Shown piece after piece: positions 29,227 to 38,027 of a stretch of DNA of 64,000 nt. Location of the stretch: assembly GCF_000162875.1 (NCBI RefSeq), contig NZ_GG700630.1, positions 822,015 through 886,014 of the forward strand, read 5' to 3'. A program made the position numbers and the translations under genes. Source of the DNA: Slackia exigua ATCC 700122. GTDB lineage: Bacteria > Actinomycetota > Coriobacteriia > Coriobacteriales > Eggerthellaceae. Each line of letters opens with the position of its first letter. Within the stretch, counting starts at the first letter, position 1. The notes under the pieces are model-generated. The model ran no database searches. It had not been told where the DNA came from and saw nothing but the letters and a program-made list of their open reading frames with translations.

Positions 29227-29827
29227 TGAAGCTACCTGCCTCTTCGACGTAGCGCTTGATGATCGCGCGATGCTCGTCATCGGAAAGGTCGGTGCCGATG
29301 AGCTTGGACGCCACGGACACCGAGATGTCCGCCACGGACTTCTGCAGGTCGGAAACGGCCTGCTTGCGCTCGGCCTCGATGGCCGCCTGGGCCTTCTCGA
29401 TCATGCCGGCGGCTTCGTCGGCCGCCTTCTTCTGGATATCGGCCTTCACGGCCTCGCCGGTCTTCTTCGCCTCGGCAACGATGCTCGATGCCTCGGCCTT
29501 CGCGTCGGCGAGCTGCTGCTTGTATTCGGCAAGGAGCTTCTCGCTTTCCTGACGGGCGGCTTCGGCGCTCTTCAGGTCTTCGCGGATGGTGGTCGCGCGC
29601 TTTTCGAGCATGCGGTCGAACACCGGCCAGCCGAACTTGGCAAGGATGACCCAGAGGATGACGAAGGCGACGAGCATCGGGATGAACTCGTTCATCTTGG
29701 GGAGGATGGCGCTGATGCCGCCGCTCTCCTCAGCGAACGCATACGCCGGGGTCGAAAGGGCCACGGCCGCGGCGGATACGCCTGCGGTGCCGATGAACGC
29801 CTTCGCCTGTGCGATAGATGCCTTCAA
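29216..29827 (-). CDS. atpF: F-type ATP synthase b subunit with N-terminal signal-like extension
   Basis: The 203-aa peripheral-stalk b subunit. I start it at TTG 29827, eight bases after AGGAGG. The product then begins with a basic/hydrophobic stretch ending STPAYAFAEE (residues 25-34), which looks like a cleavable signal peptide, before the real membrane anchor FIPMLVAFVILWVILAKFGW (about 47-66). A long coiled coil rich in Ala, Glu and Lys follows and dimerises with the partner b. The usual b subunit begins directly with the anchor, so this N-terminus is unusual; a TTG start at a strong site may set its level. Confidence 0.9.
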   Translation of the reverse strand: MKASIAQAKAFIGTAGVSAAAVALSTPAYAFAEESGGISAILPKMNEFIPMLVAFVILWVILAKFGWPVFDRMLEKRATTIREDLKSAEAARQESEKLLAEYKQQLADAKAEASSIVAEAKKTGEAVKADIQKKAADEAAGMIEKAQAAIEAERKQAVSDLQKSVADISVSVASKLIGTDLSDDEHRAIIKRYVEEAGSFNAS

Positions 29828-29877
29828 TTCGCTTCCCTCCTGTCCTTCTCTCGTATATGCCATACGGAAGATCCGTC

Positions 29878-30099
29878 TTAGCCGATGAAGAACAGAACCA
29901 GGCCGAGCAGGGCCAGGGCCTCGGACATGGCGGCGCCGATGAAGAAGTAGCCCATGAGCTGACCCTTCATCTCAGGCTGACGGGCGGCGGCGACGCACAG
30001 ACCGTAGGTGGCGATGCCGATGCCGATGCCGGGGCCGATGGCGGCCAGGCCGTAGCCGACGACCTTCAGTGCGGCAAGCGTAAGGGTGATCTCTGTCAC
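29878..30099 (-). CDS. atpE: F-type ATP synthase c subunit
   Basis: The 73-aa ring proteolipid. The start is GTG 30099 after AAGGAGG; the longer frame to 30159 is not family-like. Two membrane hairpins are joined by the polar loop ARQPEMKG. The ion-binding carboxylate is E60 in GAAMSEALALLG. The residue after it is Ala, not Ser/Thr, and the first helix lacks the extra polar ligands of sodium-type rings, so proton coupling is more likely. It lies 116 bases after atpB. Confidence 0.95.
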   Translation of the reverse strand: MTEITLTLAALKVVGYGLAAIGPGIGIGIATYGLCVAAARQPEMKGQLMGYFFIGAAMSEALALLGLVLFFIG

Positions 30100-30214
30100 A
30101 ATTTCCTCCTTCGACGGGTCCCAGCCTTCTTGGGACCTTCTACCTAAACTATGTGCCAAGCTGCAAGGAAGACAGCCGTGTCACCGAAGCGGTGCGCCGT
30201 TGCCGGCGCGCGTC

Positions 30215-31009
30215 CTAGTGGCGATGGATCGCCATGCCGATGTAGGACGAGGATAGAATCGCGAACACGAACGCCTGAAGGAACGCGACCAGGCATTCGA
30301 GCGCATACATGAGGACGAGCAGCGCGAACCAGACGATCGAGGTGCCCGCCGCCGCGATGGACATGGAGGCATCGAGCAGGCCGCAGTAGATGAACGACGT
30401 GGTGGCGATGCCGAAGACGGCCAGGATCATATGGCCCGAGAGCATGTTGCCGTAGAGTCGGACGGCCAGCGTGAGCACGCGGATGACCATGGAGAAAAGC
30501 TCGAGGAACCAGATGATCGGCGCCATGAGGGCGGGAACGCCGCTCGGGCAAAGATTGCCGAGATAGCGGACGGGGCCGAAGGTCTTGATGCCGTAGATGT
30601 TGAAATACAAAAACGAGATGATGGACAGCGCCCACGTGCAGGAGATCGCGCCCGTCGATGTCTTGAAGCCGGGAACGAGCCCCAGGATGTTGCAGATCAG
30701 GATGAAGAAGAACAGCGATGCCAGAAACGGCACGTGCTTCTTGAAGCCTTCGCCGATGACGTCTTCGGCGATGTTGCGATTCACGAATTCGTAGCCGTAC
30801 TCGACCATGTTCACGAACTTGCTGGACGGAACGATCCTGATCTTCTTCGCGGCCAGAAGGACCACGAGGAAGGTGACGGCCAAGGCGATGAAGAGCCAGA
30901 CGACGTACTGGGTGACGTGCCATCCGCCGATGCTGAGCACCGTGGTGGGATTGAAGTCTTCCGAGACGTGCTGCGCCTGGGAGACGAACAAATCAAGAGC
31001 TTCGCCCAT
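30215..31009 (-). CDS. atpB: F-type ATP synthase a subunit
   Basis: The 264-aa membrane stator that forms the ion half-channels. The essential arginine is in VLTLAVRLYGNMLSGHMIL. About five to six membrane segments are visible, starting at VTQYVVWLFIALAVTFLVVL, and ending with LVAFLQAFVFAILSSSYIGMAI. The 116-bp gap after it holds the ribosome-binding site for atpE. Confidence 0.95.
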   Translation of the reverse strand: MGEALDLFVSQAQHVSEDFNPTTVLSIGGWHVTQYVVWLFIALAVTFLVVLLAAKKIRIVPSSKFVNMVEYGYEFVNRNIAEDVIGEGFKKHVPFLASLFFFILICNILGLVPGFKTSTGAISCTWALSIISFLYFNIYGIKTFGPVRYLGNLCPSGVPALMAPIIWFLELFSMVIRVLTLAVRLYGNMLSGHMILAVFGIATTSFIYCGLLDASMSIAAAGTSIVWFALLVLMYALECLVAFLQAFVFAILSSSYIGMAIHRH

Positions 31010-31035
31010 GCTTTGACCCTTCCTTGAAAACGACC

Positions 31036-31335
31036 CTATTCCCCGCGACGGGTTCTGCGCTTCGCGAGGACGTTCTTATACACGACATAGGCTATGGTCG
31101 CGCCTAGAAACACGATTCCCTCCGCGACGACGAAGGGGACGAGCGCGCCTCGTGCGTTGAACGCGCATGCCAGCAGGCCGGCGATCAGGACGACGAGGGA
31201 CGCGAAGACGCCGACGAGCCCATAGAGGCCGATGGTGAGAGCAGCTTGGGATGCCGAGCGGCGCGAAAGCCTCATCGACAGGAAGATGGGCGCGAAGCCG
31301 AAAGCTCCGGCCAATGCCCCGAGGACGATAGGCAT
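31036..31335 (-). CDS. Small AtpI-like membrane protein at the head of the ATP synthase operon
   Basis: A 99-aa protein with three to four membrane segments (about residues 4-20, 30-52, 62-85) and a basic C-terminus (KRRTRRGE). It lies 26 bases before atpB, the place of atpI/uncI in many operons, whose product aids c-ring assembly or Mg2+ uptake. Sequence similarity to AtpI is weak, so the call is mainly positional. AAGGGGG lies about 13 bases before the ATG, rather far, and the true start could differ slightly. Confidence 0.6.
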   Translation of the reverse strand: MPIVLGALAGAFGFAPIFLSMRLSRRSASQAALTIGLYGLVGVFASLVVLIAGLLACAFNARGALVPFVVAEGIVFLGATIAYVVYKNVLAKRRTRRGE

Positions 31336-31507
31336 GACGTGCGTTCAACCCCCTTTTCTCAACCATTCGGTTACAGCCGCATTGCGGAATGCTATCAGAT
31401 ATTCAGCAAGCCGAAAGGAACCGCGCAACTAAAAGCGCAAAAAGAGGGAAACGTCCTTCGAACGGCGGAAACGACTGCGGGCGAAACGCTCGGGCACGAA
31501 AAGCGGC

Positions 31508-31969
31508 TCAATCTCTTTCGACCTTGCGCACGACGATGTCGGTATCGGCGAGGAGGTCGAGCGAAAGCCGGTCGGGATACCCTTCGGCATAGACGATCTC
31601 CCCGATGCCCGCGTTGATGATCATCTTCGTGCAGACCGAGCAGGGCTGCGTGGTGATATAGATCGACGAACCCTGGATGTTGATCCCGTGGCGGGCGGCC
31701 TGGATGATGGCGTTCTGCTCCGCATGCAGGCCTCGGCAGATCTCATGGCGCTGACCGGAGGGGACGCCGAGGCGCTCGCGCAAGCATCCGACCTCTTCGC
31801 AGTGGCGCAGGCCCGTAGGAACGCCGTTGTAGCCGGTCGCCAGGATGCGGCGGTCCTTGACGAGAAGCGCGCCCACCGCGCGACGCAGGCAAGTGGCGCG
31901 CCCGGACACCTCGAATGCGAGGTGCATGAAGTATTCGTCCCAGCTTGGACGTTCGATATGCGATTTCAC
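31508..31969 (-). CDS. dCMP deaminase family protein
   Basis: A 153-aa zinc-dependent deaminase that converts dCMP to dUMP for thymidylate synthesis. Zinc and catalytic motifs are HAEQNAI and [16 protein letters not shown] (HAE and PCxxC). The N-terminus [21 protein letters not shown] includes the ComEB-type extra cysteine, and [19 protein letters not shown] matches the ComEB/dCMP deaminase insert with a second zinc. The start is GTG 31969 after AGGGGGGC. It lies 83 bases after upp on the minus strand, consistent with pyrimidine metabolism. Confidence 0.92.
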   Translation of the reverse strand: MKSHIERPSWDEYFMHLAFEVSGRATCLRRAVGALLVKDRRILATGYNGVPTGLRHCEEVGCLRERLGVPSGQRHEICRGLHAEQNAIIQAARHGINIQGSSIYITTQPCSVCTKMIINAGIGEIVYAEGYPDRLSLDLLADTDIVVRKVERD

Positions 31970-32052
31970 GACGCCCCCCTACGCGAAGCCGCATGCGCGC
32001 CCCGGACACGTGCCGAGATGACGCATGCGGCGACGATGCCTTCGTGCGACGG

Positions 32053-32697
32053 CTAGCAGGTGCCGAAGATACGGTCGCCCGCATCGCCCAGGCCGGGCAC
32101 GATGTAGGCGTTTTCATTGAGCTTGTCGTCGATCGCGCACGTATAGACGGCCACGTCCGGATCGGCGGCGAGCACGGCATCGATGCCCTCGGGCACGGCG
32201 ACGAGCACGAGAAGCTTGAGGTTCTTCACGCCCGCTTTGCGCAGATATTCGATGGCCGCGATGGCGCTTCCGCCGGTCGCGAGCATCGGATCGACGACGA
32301 AGACCTCGGCCTCGGCCGCGTCCTCCGGGACGTTCGCGTAATACTCATGCGGACGATGGGTCTCGGGGTCGCGATACATGCCCAGGTGGCCGACGCGGGC
32401 GGTCGGGATGAGATCGAGCATGCCCTCGGTCATCCCGAGGCCGGCACGGATGATCGGAACGATGACGACGTCGCGACCGCGTACGGATTCGCACCGTGCG
32501 ACCGCGATGGGCGTCGTGACGTCCGTCGCGGTCGTGGGCAGGTCGCGCGTCGCCTCGTACGCCTCGAGCTGCGCAAGCTCGCGTACGAGCTGGCGGAAGA
32601 GCGACGAGGGCGTGTCTTCGGCGCGCAGGACGCCGATCTTGTGCTTCACGAGGGGATGGTCGACGAGCACGACCCTGTCCGTTTCGGTGTAATCCAT
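32053..32697 (-). CDS. upp: Uracil phosphoribosyltransferase
   Basis: A 214-aa salvage enzyme making UMP from uracil and PRPP. The PRPP-binding loop is VFVVDPMLATGGSAIAAIEYL; the substrate loop is VVIVPIIRAGLGMTEGMLDLIP; the C-terminal uracil site is YIVPGLGDAGDRIFGT. The ATG 32697 follows TAGGAGC; the in-frame codons upstream to 32730 are dropped. It lies between glyA, with a terminator in the gap, and dCMP deaminase. Confidence 0.96.
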   Translation of the reverse strand: MDYTETDRVVLVDHPLVKHKIGVLRAEDTPSSLFRQLVRELAQLEAYEATRDLPTTATDVTTPIAVARCESVRGRDVVIVPIIRAGLGMTEGMLDLIPTARVGHLGMYRDPETHRPHEYYANVPEDAAEAEVFVVDPMLATGGSAIAAIEYLRKAGVKNLKLLVLVAVPEGIDAVLAADPDVAVYTCAIDDKLNENAYIVPGLGDAGDRIFGTC

Positions 32698-32746
32698 GCT
32701 GAAAGCTCCTATCGATGCTGCGAGGCGCATCCTCGCTCTGAAGAAC

Positions 32747-32780
32747 CGGCCGCGCGCGGCGTCGATCCCGCGCGCGGCCG
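32747..32780 (-). terminator. Strong GC hairpin after glyA
   Basis: A perfect 13-bp stem, CGGCCGCGCGCGG (32747-32759) with CCGCGCGCGGCCG (32768-32780), lies in the glyA-upp gap. No U-run is seen beyond GTTC, but the stem is very stable. Confidence 0.65.
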
Positions 32781-32793
32781 TTCAGATTATGCC

Positions 32794-34044
32794 CTAAAAA
32801 TCGTATTCGGGGTACAGGGGATGCGCGGCGAGGATGCGCTCGACCTCTTCCGAAACCTCGGCGAGGGCGGCCGCGTCTTCGATCGAGAAAACCGTCTTGG
32901 CGATGAGGAGCCCCACCGCACGGAAGTCGTCCGCGGTCAGGCCGCGCGTCGTGGCGGCGGCCGACCCGACACGGATGCCGCTCGTCACGAACGGGGAACG
33001 CTGCTCATGGGGAATCGTGTTCTTATTGACGGTGATGCCCACGCGATCGAGCGCGCGCTCGGCGTCGCGGCCGCTCACGTCGGCGGGCGTGAGGTCGACC
33101 AGGCACAGATGATTGTCGGTGCCGCCGGATACGAGGCGCAGGCCGCCCTCGACCAGGCCGTCCGCAAGCGCGGCGCAGTTGGCGACGACGCCATCGATAT
33201 AGGTCTTGAACTCAGGCTTCAAAGCTTCCCCGAACGCGACCGCCTTGCCGGCGATGACGTGCATGAGGGGGCCGCCCTGGCTGCCGGGGAAGACCGCCTT
33301 GTCGATCTTCTTCGCGAGCTCCTCGTCGTTGGTGAGGATCAGGCCTCCGCGCGGGCCGCGCAGGGTCTTGTGCGTCGTGGTGGTGACGACGTCGGCGAAG
33401 GGCAGAGGGCTCGGATGCGCGCCGGTGGCGACGAGGCCCGCGATGTGGGCCATGTCCACCATGAAGCGCGCGCCGTGACGATGCGCGATGTCGGCCATGC
33501 GCTCGAAGTCAATCACGCGCGGATAGGCCGAGGCGCCGCCGACGATGAGCTTGGGATGGAGCTCGTCGGCCATGCGGTCGATCGCATCGTAGTCGATGGT
33601 CTCGTCTTCTCCCAGGCCGTAGCCGTGGAAGTCGTACAGCTTGCCCGAGAAGTTGACCGGGGAGCCGTGCGTGAGATGCCCACCGTTGTCGAGGCTCATG
33701 CCGAGCACCGTATCGCCGGGCTCGATGAGCGCGAAATACGCGGCGAGGTTCGCGTTGGCGCCGCTATGGGGCTGCACGTTGGCGAAATCGGCGCCGAAGA
33801 GCTCTTCGGCGCGGTCGCGTGCGAGATTCTCGACGATATCGACCTTCTCGCAGCCGCCGTAGTAGCGCTTGCCCGGATAGCCCTCGGCGTACTTGTTCGT
33901 CATGACGGACCCCATGGCCTCCATGACCGCAGGGCTCGTGAAATTCTCGGATGCGATGAGCTCAACGGAATCGCGCTGACGGGACAGTTCCGCGGAAATG
34001 GCTGCGGCTACTTCCTGATCGGCAGAAACATACGAAAATGGCAT
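32794..34044 (-). CDS. glyA: Serine hydroxymethyltransferase
   Basis: A 416-aa PLP enzyme interconverting serine and glycine with tetrahydrofolate. The PLP lysine is in [49 protein letters not shown] and the C-terminal [15 protein letters not shown] are family motifs. The ATG 34044 follows GGAAGGCGAG. It lies 51 bases after rpiB in the same direction. Confidence 0.96.
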   Translation of the reverse strand: MPFSYVSADQEVAAAISAELSRQRDSVELIASENFTSPAVMEAMGSVMTNKYAEGYPGKRYYGGCEKVDIVENLARDRAEELFGADFANVQPHSGANANLAAYFALIEPGDTVLGMSLDNGGHLTHGSPVNFSGKLYDFHGYGLGEDETIDYDAIDRMADELHPKLIVGGASAYPRVIDFERMADIAHRHGARFMVDMAHIAGLVATGAHPSPLPFADVVTTTTHKTLRGPRGGLILTNDEELAKKIDKAVFPGSQGGPLMHVIAGKAVAFGEALKPEFKTYIDGVVANCAALADGLVEGGLRLVSGGTDNHLCLVDLTPADVSGRDAERALDRVGITVNKNTIPHEQRSPFVTSGIRVGSAAATTRGLTADDFRAVGLLIAKTVFSIEDAAALAEVSEEVERILAAHPLYPEYDF

Positions 34045-34095
34045 TGCTCGCCTTCCTTTCTGGTCATCCGGCGCGACTATGCCGCACCTGCGGCA

Positions 34096-34551
34096 TCAGG
34101 CCTCTTCGACGACGGTCCCCTCGAGCTTCATGATCTTCTCGACGCGGCCGGCATGGCGTCCGCCGGCGAAATCGGTCGAGAAGAACGCGTCCAGGATGTG
34201 CTCGTTCGTCTCAAGGTCAACGAAACGTCCCGACAGCGCGATGACATTCGCATCGTTGTGTTCGCGGCAGAGCTCCGCGAACTTCACGGACACGATGTTC
34301 GCGGCTCGAACGCCGGCGACCTTGTCGGCCGCGAGCGCCATGCCGATGCCGGTGCCGCACACGAGGACGCCCCTCTCGGAGAACCCGCGCGCGACATCGA
34401 GCGCGACGGGAAGCGCGAAGTCGGGATAATCGACCCGATCGTCGGTGGCAGGACCGCGGTCGACCACGTCGAAGCCACGTTCGACCAGATAGGCCGCAAG
34501 GGCTTCCTTCTGCTCGAACCCCGCATGGTCGCTTGCGATCGAAACCTTCAT
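34096..34551 (-). CDS. rpiB: Ribose-5-phosphate isomerase B
   Basis: A 151-aa RpiB/LacA-family isomerase converting ribulose-5-P to ribose-5-P. IASDHAGFEQKEAL, the active-site cysteine loop VLVCGTGIGMALAADKV and the catalytic-threonine-like position just before it are visible. The start ATG 34551 is chosen because the family N-terminus begins at once; the frame continues to 34818 with unlike sequence. The 268 bases between it and glpK hold no gene I can support. Confidence 0.93.
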   Translation of the reverse strand: MKVSIASDHAGFEQKEALAAYLVERGFDVVDRGPATDDRVDYPDFALPVALDVARGFSERGVLVCGTGIGMALAADKVAGVRAANIVSVKFAELCREHNDANVIALSGRFVDLETNEHILDAFFSTDFAGGRHAGRVEKIMKLEGTVVEEA

Positions 34552-34819
34552 CCTCGCACCCCTTCGTTCGCCCGAACGGAGCATCCGTCCGCGCATGCTG
34601 AATCGAAACTCGACCATGATACCGTCGCCCGCATGCCGGCCGCGCAACAAGGCCGCGGCGCACGACGAGATGCCCGCATGGCTCCGTGAAGGGCACACGG
34701 GCGAGGCGACGGCGCCGAAGCGCTCGTCGGCCTTGGACGATCGCCGCCGCGCGGCGCCTCCGACGCTCGAGGGGAGCTCGGCACGAACGCGCCGCAACCC
34801 GACGCGCCCCTGCGACATC

Positions 34820-36316
34820 CTACCGCGTCATGATGCGCCCGACGGCTTCGTGCCACCCCGCAAGCCGCGCCGCGCGTTCGCGTTCGCCCATCTTCGAGAT
34901 GAAACGGTCGCCCGAAGAGCACAGCAGCGCAAGCTCGTCGGTGCTTTCCCAGAAACCGGTGGATAGGCCTGCAAGCATCGCCGCGCCCCAGGCCGTGCTT
35001 TCGGTCACGGCGGGCCGCAGGAGCGTCGCGTCCAAGATATCGGCCTGGAACTGGAGCATGAGGTTGTTGACCGATGCCCCGCCGTCGACATGGAGCTCGG
35101 CGATGGGGATGCCGGCGTCCGCCGCCATCGTCGAAGCGACGTCGGCGACCTGGAACGCGAGGGATTCCAGGCCGGCGCGGGCGATGTGCCCGCGCGAAGT
35201 TCCGCGCGTCAGGCCGAGGATCGCCCCGCGCGCATCGGAATCCCAGTACGGAGCGCCAAGGCCCGTGAAGGCGGGCACCACGTAGACGCCGTCCGAGCTT
35301 TCGACCGTCCGCGCGAGGTCTTCGCTTTCCGATGCCGTGGCGATGATGCCGAGCTCGTCGCGCATCCACTGCACGAGCGCGCCGGCGACGAACACGCTGC
35401 CCTCGAGCGCGTATTCGATGCCGCGGACGTCTGGAGCGCTGGCGGCGATCGTCGTGACCAGGCCATGAGGAGAGAATACGGCGTCCGAACCGGTATTCAT
35501 GAGCAAGAAGCAGCCGGTGCCGTACGTGTTCTTCGCGCTGCCCGGCGTGAAGCAGCATTGCCCGAAGAGGGCCGCCTGCTGATCGCCCGCGACGCCGCGG
35601 ATAGGGATGCCCGAGGGGATGCTGCCGAACGCGGTGCGGCCGAAGTCGCCGGCCGACGGACGGACGTCGGGCAGCATGGACGCGGGAATGCCGAACAGCT
35701 CGAGCAGCGATTCGTCCCACCGTCCCTCGTGAATGTCGTAGAGCATCGTGCGGGACGCGTTCGTTCGATCGGTCGCGTGGACCGCACCGCCGGTCAGATT
35801 CCAGATGAGCCAGGAATCGACCGTGCCGAACGCCAGATCGCCGGCCTCCGCGGCCTCCCGCGCGCCGGGCGTGCGGTCGAGGATCCATTTGATCTTGCTC
35901 GCCGAGAAATAGGCGTCGGGCACAAGCCCCGTCTTGGCCGTGATGCGCGCGCGGACGTCGGGATCGGAACAGAGCTCTTCGATGATAGGAGCCGTGCGAC
36001 GGCATTGCCATACGATGGCGTTCGCGACCGGAAGGCCCGTCCGACGGTTCCAGACGATCGTCGTCTCGCGCTGGTTCGTGATGCCGATGGCTTCGATGTC
36101 CGCAGGGTTGACGCCTGCCGAAACCATGACCTCGGTCATAACGCCCAGCTGGCTCGACAGGATATCGTTCGGATCGTGCTCGACCCAGCCCGGCTGAGGA
36201 TAGATCTGCGGAAACGAATGCTGGGCAACTCCCTGGATCGCGCCGGCATGATCGAAGAGGATGGCTCGGGACGAGGTTGTTCCCTGGTCGAGCGCCATGA
36301 TGTACGTACGTGCCAT
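34820..36316 (-). CDS. glpK: Glycerol kinase
   Basis: A 498-aa FGGY kinase phosphorylating glycerol to glycerol-3-phosphate. The start MARTYIMALDQGTTSSRAILFD has the N-terminal phosphate loop; FGTVDSWLIWNLTGG, GVAGDQQAALFGQCCF, NTYGTGCFLLMNTG and VDGGASVNNLMLQFQAD are family motifs. It follows the lipase-like gene by 13 bases, so the two probably form an operon: the lipase would free glycerol and GlpK would trap it. Confidence 0.97.
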   Translation of the reverse strand: MARTYIMALDQGTTSSRAILFDHAGAIQGVAQHSFPQIYPQPGWVEHDPNDILSSQLGVMTEVMVSAGVNPADIEAIGITNQRETTIVWNRRTGLPVANAIVWQCRRTAPIIEELCSDPDVRARITAKTGLVPDAYFSASKIKWILDRTPGAREAAEAGDLAFGTVDSWLIWNLTGGAVHATDRTNASRTMLYDIHEGRWDESLLELFGIPASMLPDVRPSAGDFGRTAFGSIPSGIPIRGVAGDQQAALFGQCCFTPGSAKNTYGTGCFLLMNTGSDAVFSPHGLVTTIAASAPDVRGIEYALEGSVFVAGALVQWMRDELGIIATASESEDLARTVESSDGVYVVPAFTGLGAPYWDSDARGAILGLTRGTSRGHIARAGLESLAFQVADVASTMAADAGIPIAELHVDGGASVNNLMLQFQADILDATLLRPAVTESTAWGAAMLAGLSTGFWESTDELALLCSSGDRFISKMGERERAARLAGWHEAVGRIMTR

Positions 36317-36329
36317 TGCCCTGCCCTTC

Positions 36330-37271
36330 CTATCGCAGATGCTTCTCGAGCCAAGAGGTCACATCCGCGACGACCGTGCCCGCTTCGGCTTCGTTCAGGA
36401 TCTCGTGACGCAGGCCCTCGTAGAGAACGAGATCGACATCGCGCATTCCGGCGCGTCGGTATTCTTCGACGGCTTCGCGCACGCCCCTTCCCTGCGCGCC
36501 CACAGGATCGTCCGCGCCGGAGATGAAGAGCATCGGCAGGTCGGCAGGGATGCGGGATGCCTTCGCGGCGTTCGCGGCCTCCTTCGTGAGGGACAGCACC
36601 GCTTCGTAGCCGCCGACGGAGAACATGAAGCCGCACAGGGGGTCGGCGATGTAGTCGTCGACGTTCTTCTCGTCGCGCGAAAGCCAGTCGAGGGGCGTGC
36701 GCGCATCGCGTATCGCCTTCGCATACGCCCCGACGCCCATGGAGTCCAGAAGCGGAGATCGGTGCTCCTCGCCCTTGATCGTCCTGAGGGCGTGCGCGAC
36801 CAGGAGCCCCGCCGTCGAAAGGGCCGCCGGCACCTGGCCCGTTCCGCACATGATCGCCCCGGCGAGCCCGTCGGCATGGCGCGTCAGGTACGCGCGCACC
36901 ATGTAGCTGCCCATGGAGTGCCCGAACATGACGTACGGAACGACCGACGAATAGCGGCCCGCGACGATGCGCCGAAGCTCATGCATGTCTTCGATGAGGG
37001 CGTCCGCCCCGGCGTCGTGGGGAATATGGCCCAGCTGGGACGTGCTCGACACGCTTCCGCCGTGTCCGATGTGGTCTTCCGCGCAGACCACATACCCTTG
37101 GGATACCAGCTGCTCGGCAAAGGGCGCATAGCGTTCGATATGCTCGGCCATGCCGTGGGCGATCTGCACGATGCCGGCGACCACGGGGCCGGACGAGTCG
37201 GGTTCCCACGTACGTGCATGGATGCGCGATACGCCGTCGCTGCTCATGTAACCGACGGTCGATGTCCTCAT
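36330..37271 (-). CDS. Monoacylglycerol-lipase-like alpha/beta hydrolase
   Basis: A 313-aa hydrolase of the Hydrolase_4 (monoacylglycerol lipase) group. The catalytic serine is in VMFGHSMGSYMVR (about residue 118), the acid in FISGADDPVG (about 252) and the histidine in EGLRHEILNE (about 286). The oxyanion-loop motif IVQIAHGMAEHIERY is typical. The ATG 37271 follows an excellent AAAAAAGGAGG. No signal peptide is seen, so it acts on intracellular monoglycerides or related esters. Position just upstream of glpK supports a glycerol-yielding role. Another ester substrate is possible. Confidence 0.85.
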   Translation of the reverse strand: MRTSTVGYMSSDGVSRIHARTWEPDSSGPVVAGIVQIAHGMAEHIERYAPFAEQLVSQGYVVCAEDHIGHGGSVSSTSQLGHIPHDAGADALIEDMHELRRIVAGRYSSVVPYVMFGHSMGSYMVRAYLTRHADGLAGAIMCGTGQVPAALSTAGLLVAHALRTIKGEEHRSPLLDSMGVGAYAKAIRDARTPLDWLSRDEKNVDDYIADPLCGFMFSVGGYEAVLSLTKEAANAAKASRIPADLPMLFISGADDPVGAQGRGVREAVEEYRRAGMRDVDLVLYEGLRHEILNEAEAGTVVADVTSWLEKHLR

Positions 37272-37299
37272 ACGAATTCCTCCTTTTTTCGCAGAGGTG

Positions 37300-37830
37300 T
37301 CAGATTATACCGCCTATGAGAACCAGGGCCGACGCGCATGCGAGGTACGGAGCGAAGGGAAACGGCGGCGCGCATCCGCGCACGAAGCGGCGGACGAGCT
37401 GGACCGTGCACGCGAGCATGCATGCCGACAGAAGCATGACCAGCCCCGACGAGGGACCGAGCCAAAGGCCGAGCGCCGCAAGGAGCTTGACGTCGCCCCC
37501 GCCGAGAACCTCCGTGAGGTCGAAGACGCGCTCCAGCAGAATCGCGCAGAGAAGAGGCAGGCCTCCCAGAAGCAGGAAGCCCGTCAGCGCGAAGACGAGC
37601 AGACCGGGCGCGAACCGCGCGTCGATACCGGCCGCATCCGACCCCGAACGCAGCGCGCACGCGCCCGCATGAAGGATCCAGGCGCAGGCGATGGCGCCGA
37701 CGAGAGCGTTCGGAACGACCCTTGAACGCACGTCGTGCCAAACAATGAGGACAAGGGCGCAGGCAAGCACGCTGCATCCCGCCGTCTCCAGCGCGATGCA
37801 TGCCGATTCGTATGTCAGAACGGTTGCCAT
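37300..37830 (-). CDS. A24-family prepilin peptidase
   Basis: A 176-aa membrane aspartyl protease. The two catalytic aspartates are in IVWHDVRSRVVPNALVG (about residue 32) and the GxGD-type motif EVLGGGDVKLLAALGLWLG (about 105). About five to six membrane segments are present. The N-terminal cytoplasmic methylase domain of PilD is missing, so it is the short TadV/CpaA-like form. The start ATG 37830 has only a weak ribosome-binding site. No pilin, secretion ATPase or Tad gene is found in this window, so its substrate must be elsewhere. It lies 28 bases before the hydrolase gene. Confidence 0.85.
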   Translation of the reverse strand: MATVLTYESACIALETAGCSVLACALVLIVWHDVRSRVVPNALVGAIACAWILHAGACALRSGSDAAGIDARFAPGLLVFALTGFLLLGGLPLLCAILLERVFDLTEVLGGGDVKLLAALGLWLGPSSGLVMLLSACMLACTVQLVRRFVRGCAPPFPFAPYLACASALVLIGGII

Positions 37831-38027
37831 ACGGACAGGCTCGCATGCAGGCCCTGCGCAGACCTTGGCCGCAGAAAGCGGCATCCTGGTCCGAGCCTTA
37901 CGAACGCCCCGGCCGATTCCGACCGGAATCCCGCCCGCATCCGTCGAAACCTTCCCTATCCCGTCAGGATCGAAGCAGGAATCCGGCACGATTCCGTCCT
38001 GCATCCGGCCAAGGCGGCACGTAGCTC

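Noticed and set aside
29878-30099. Sodium-type c ring
   Set aside because: The carboxylate is followed by Ala (SEALAL), not by Ser/Thr as in sodium-binding c subunits.
34552-34819. Possible small gene or tRNA between rpiB and glpK
   Set aside because: No cloverleaf-like structure and no frame with a credible start was found; it is left as plain intergenic DNA.
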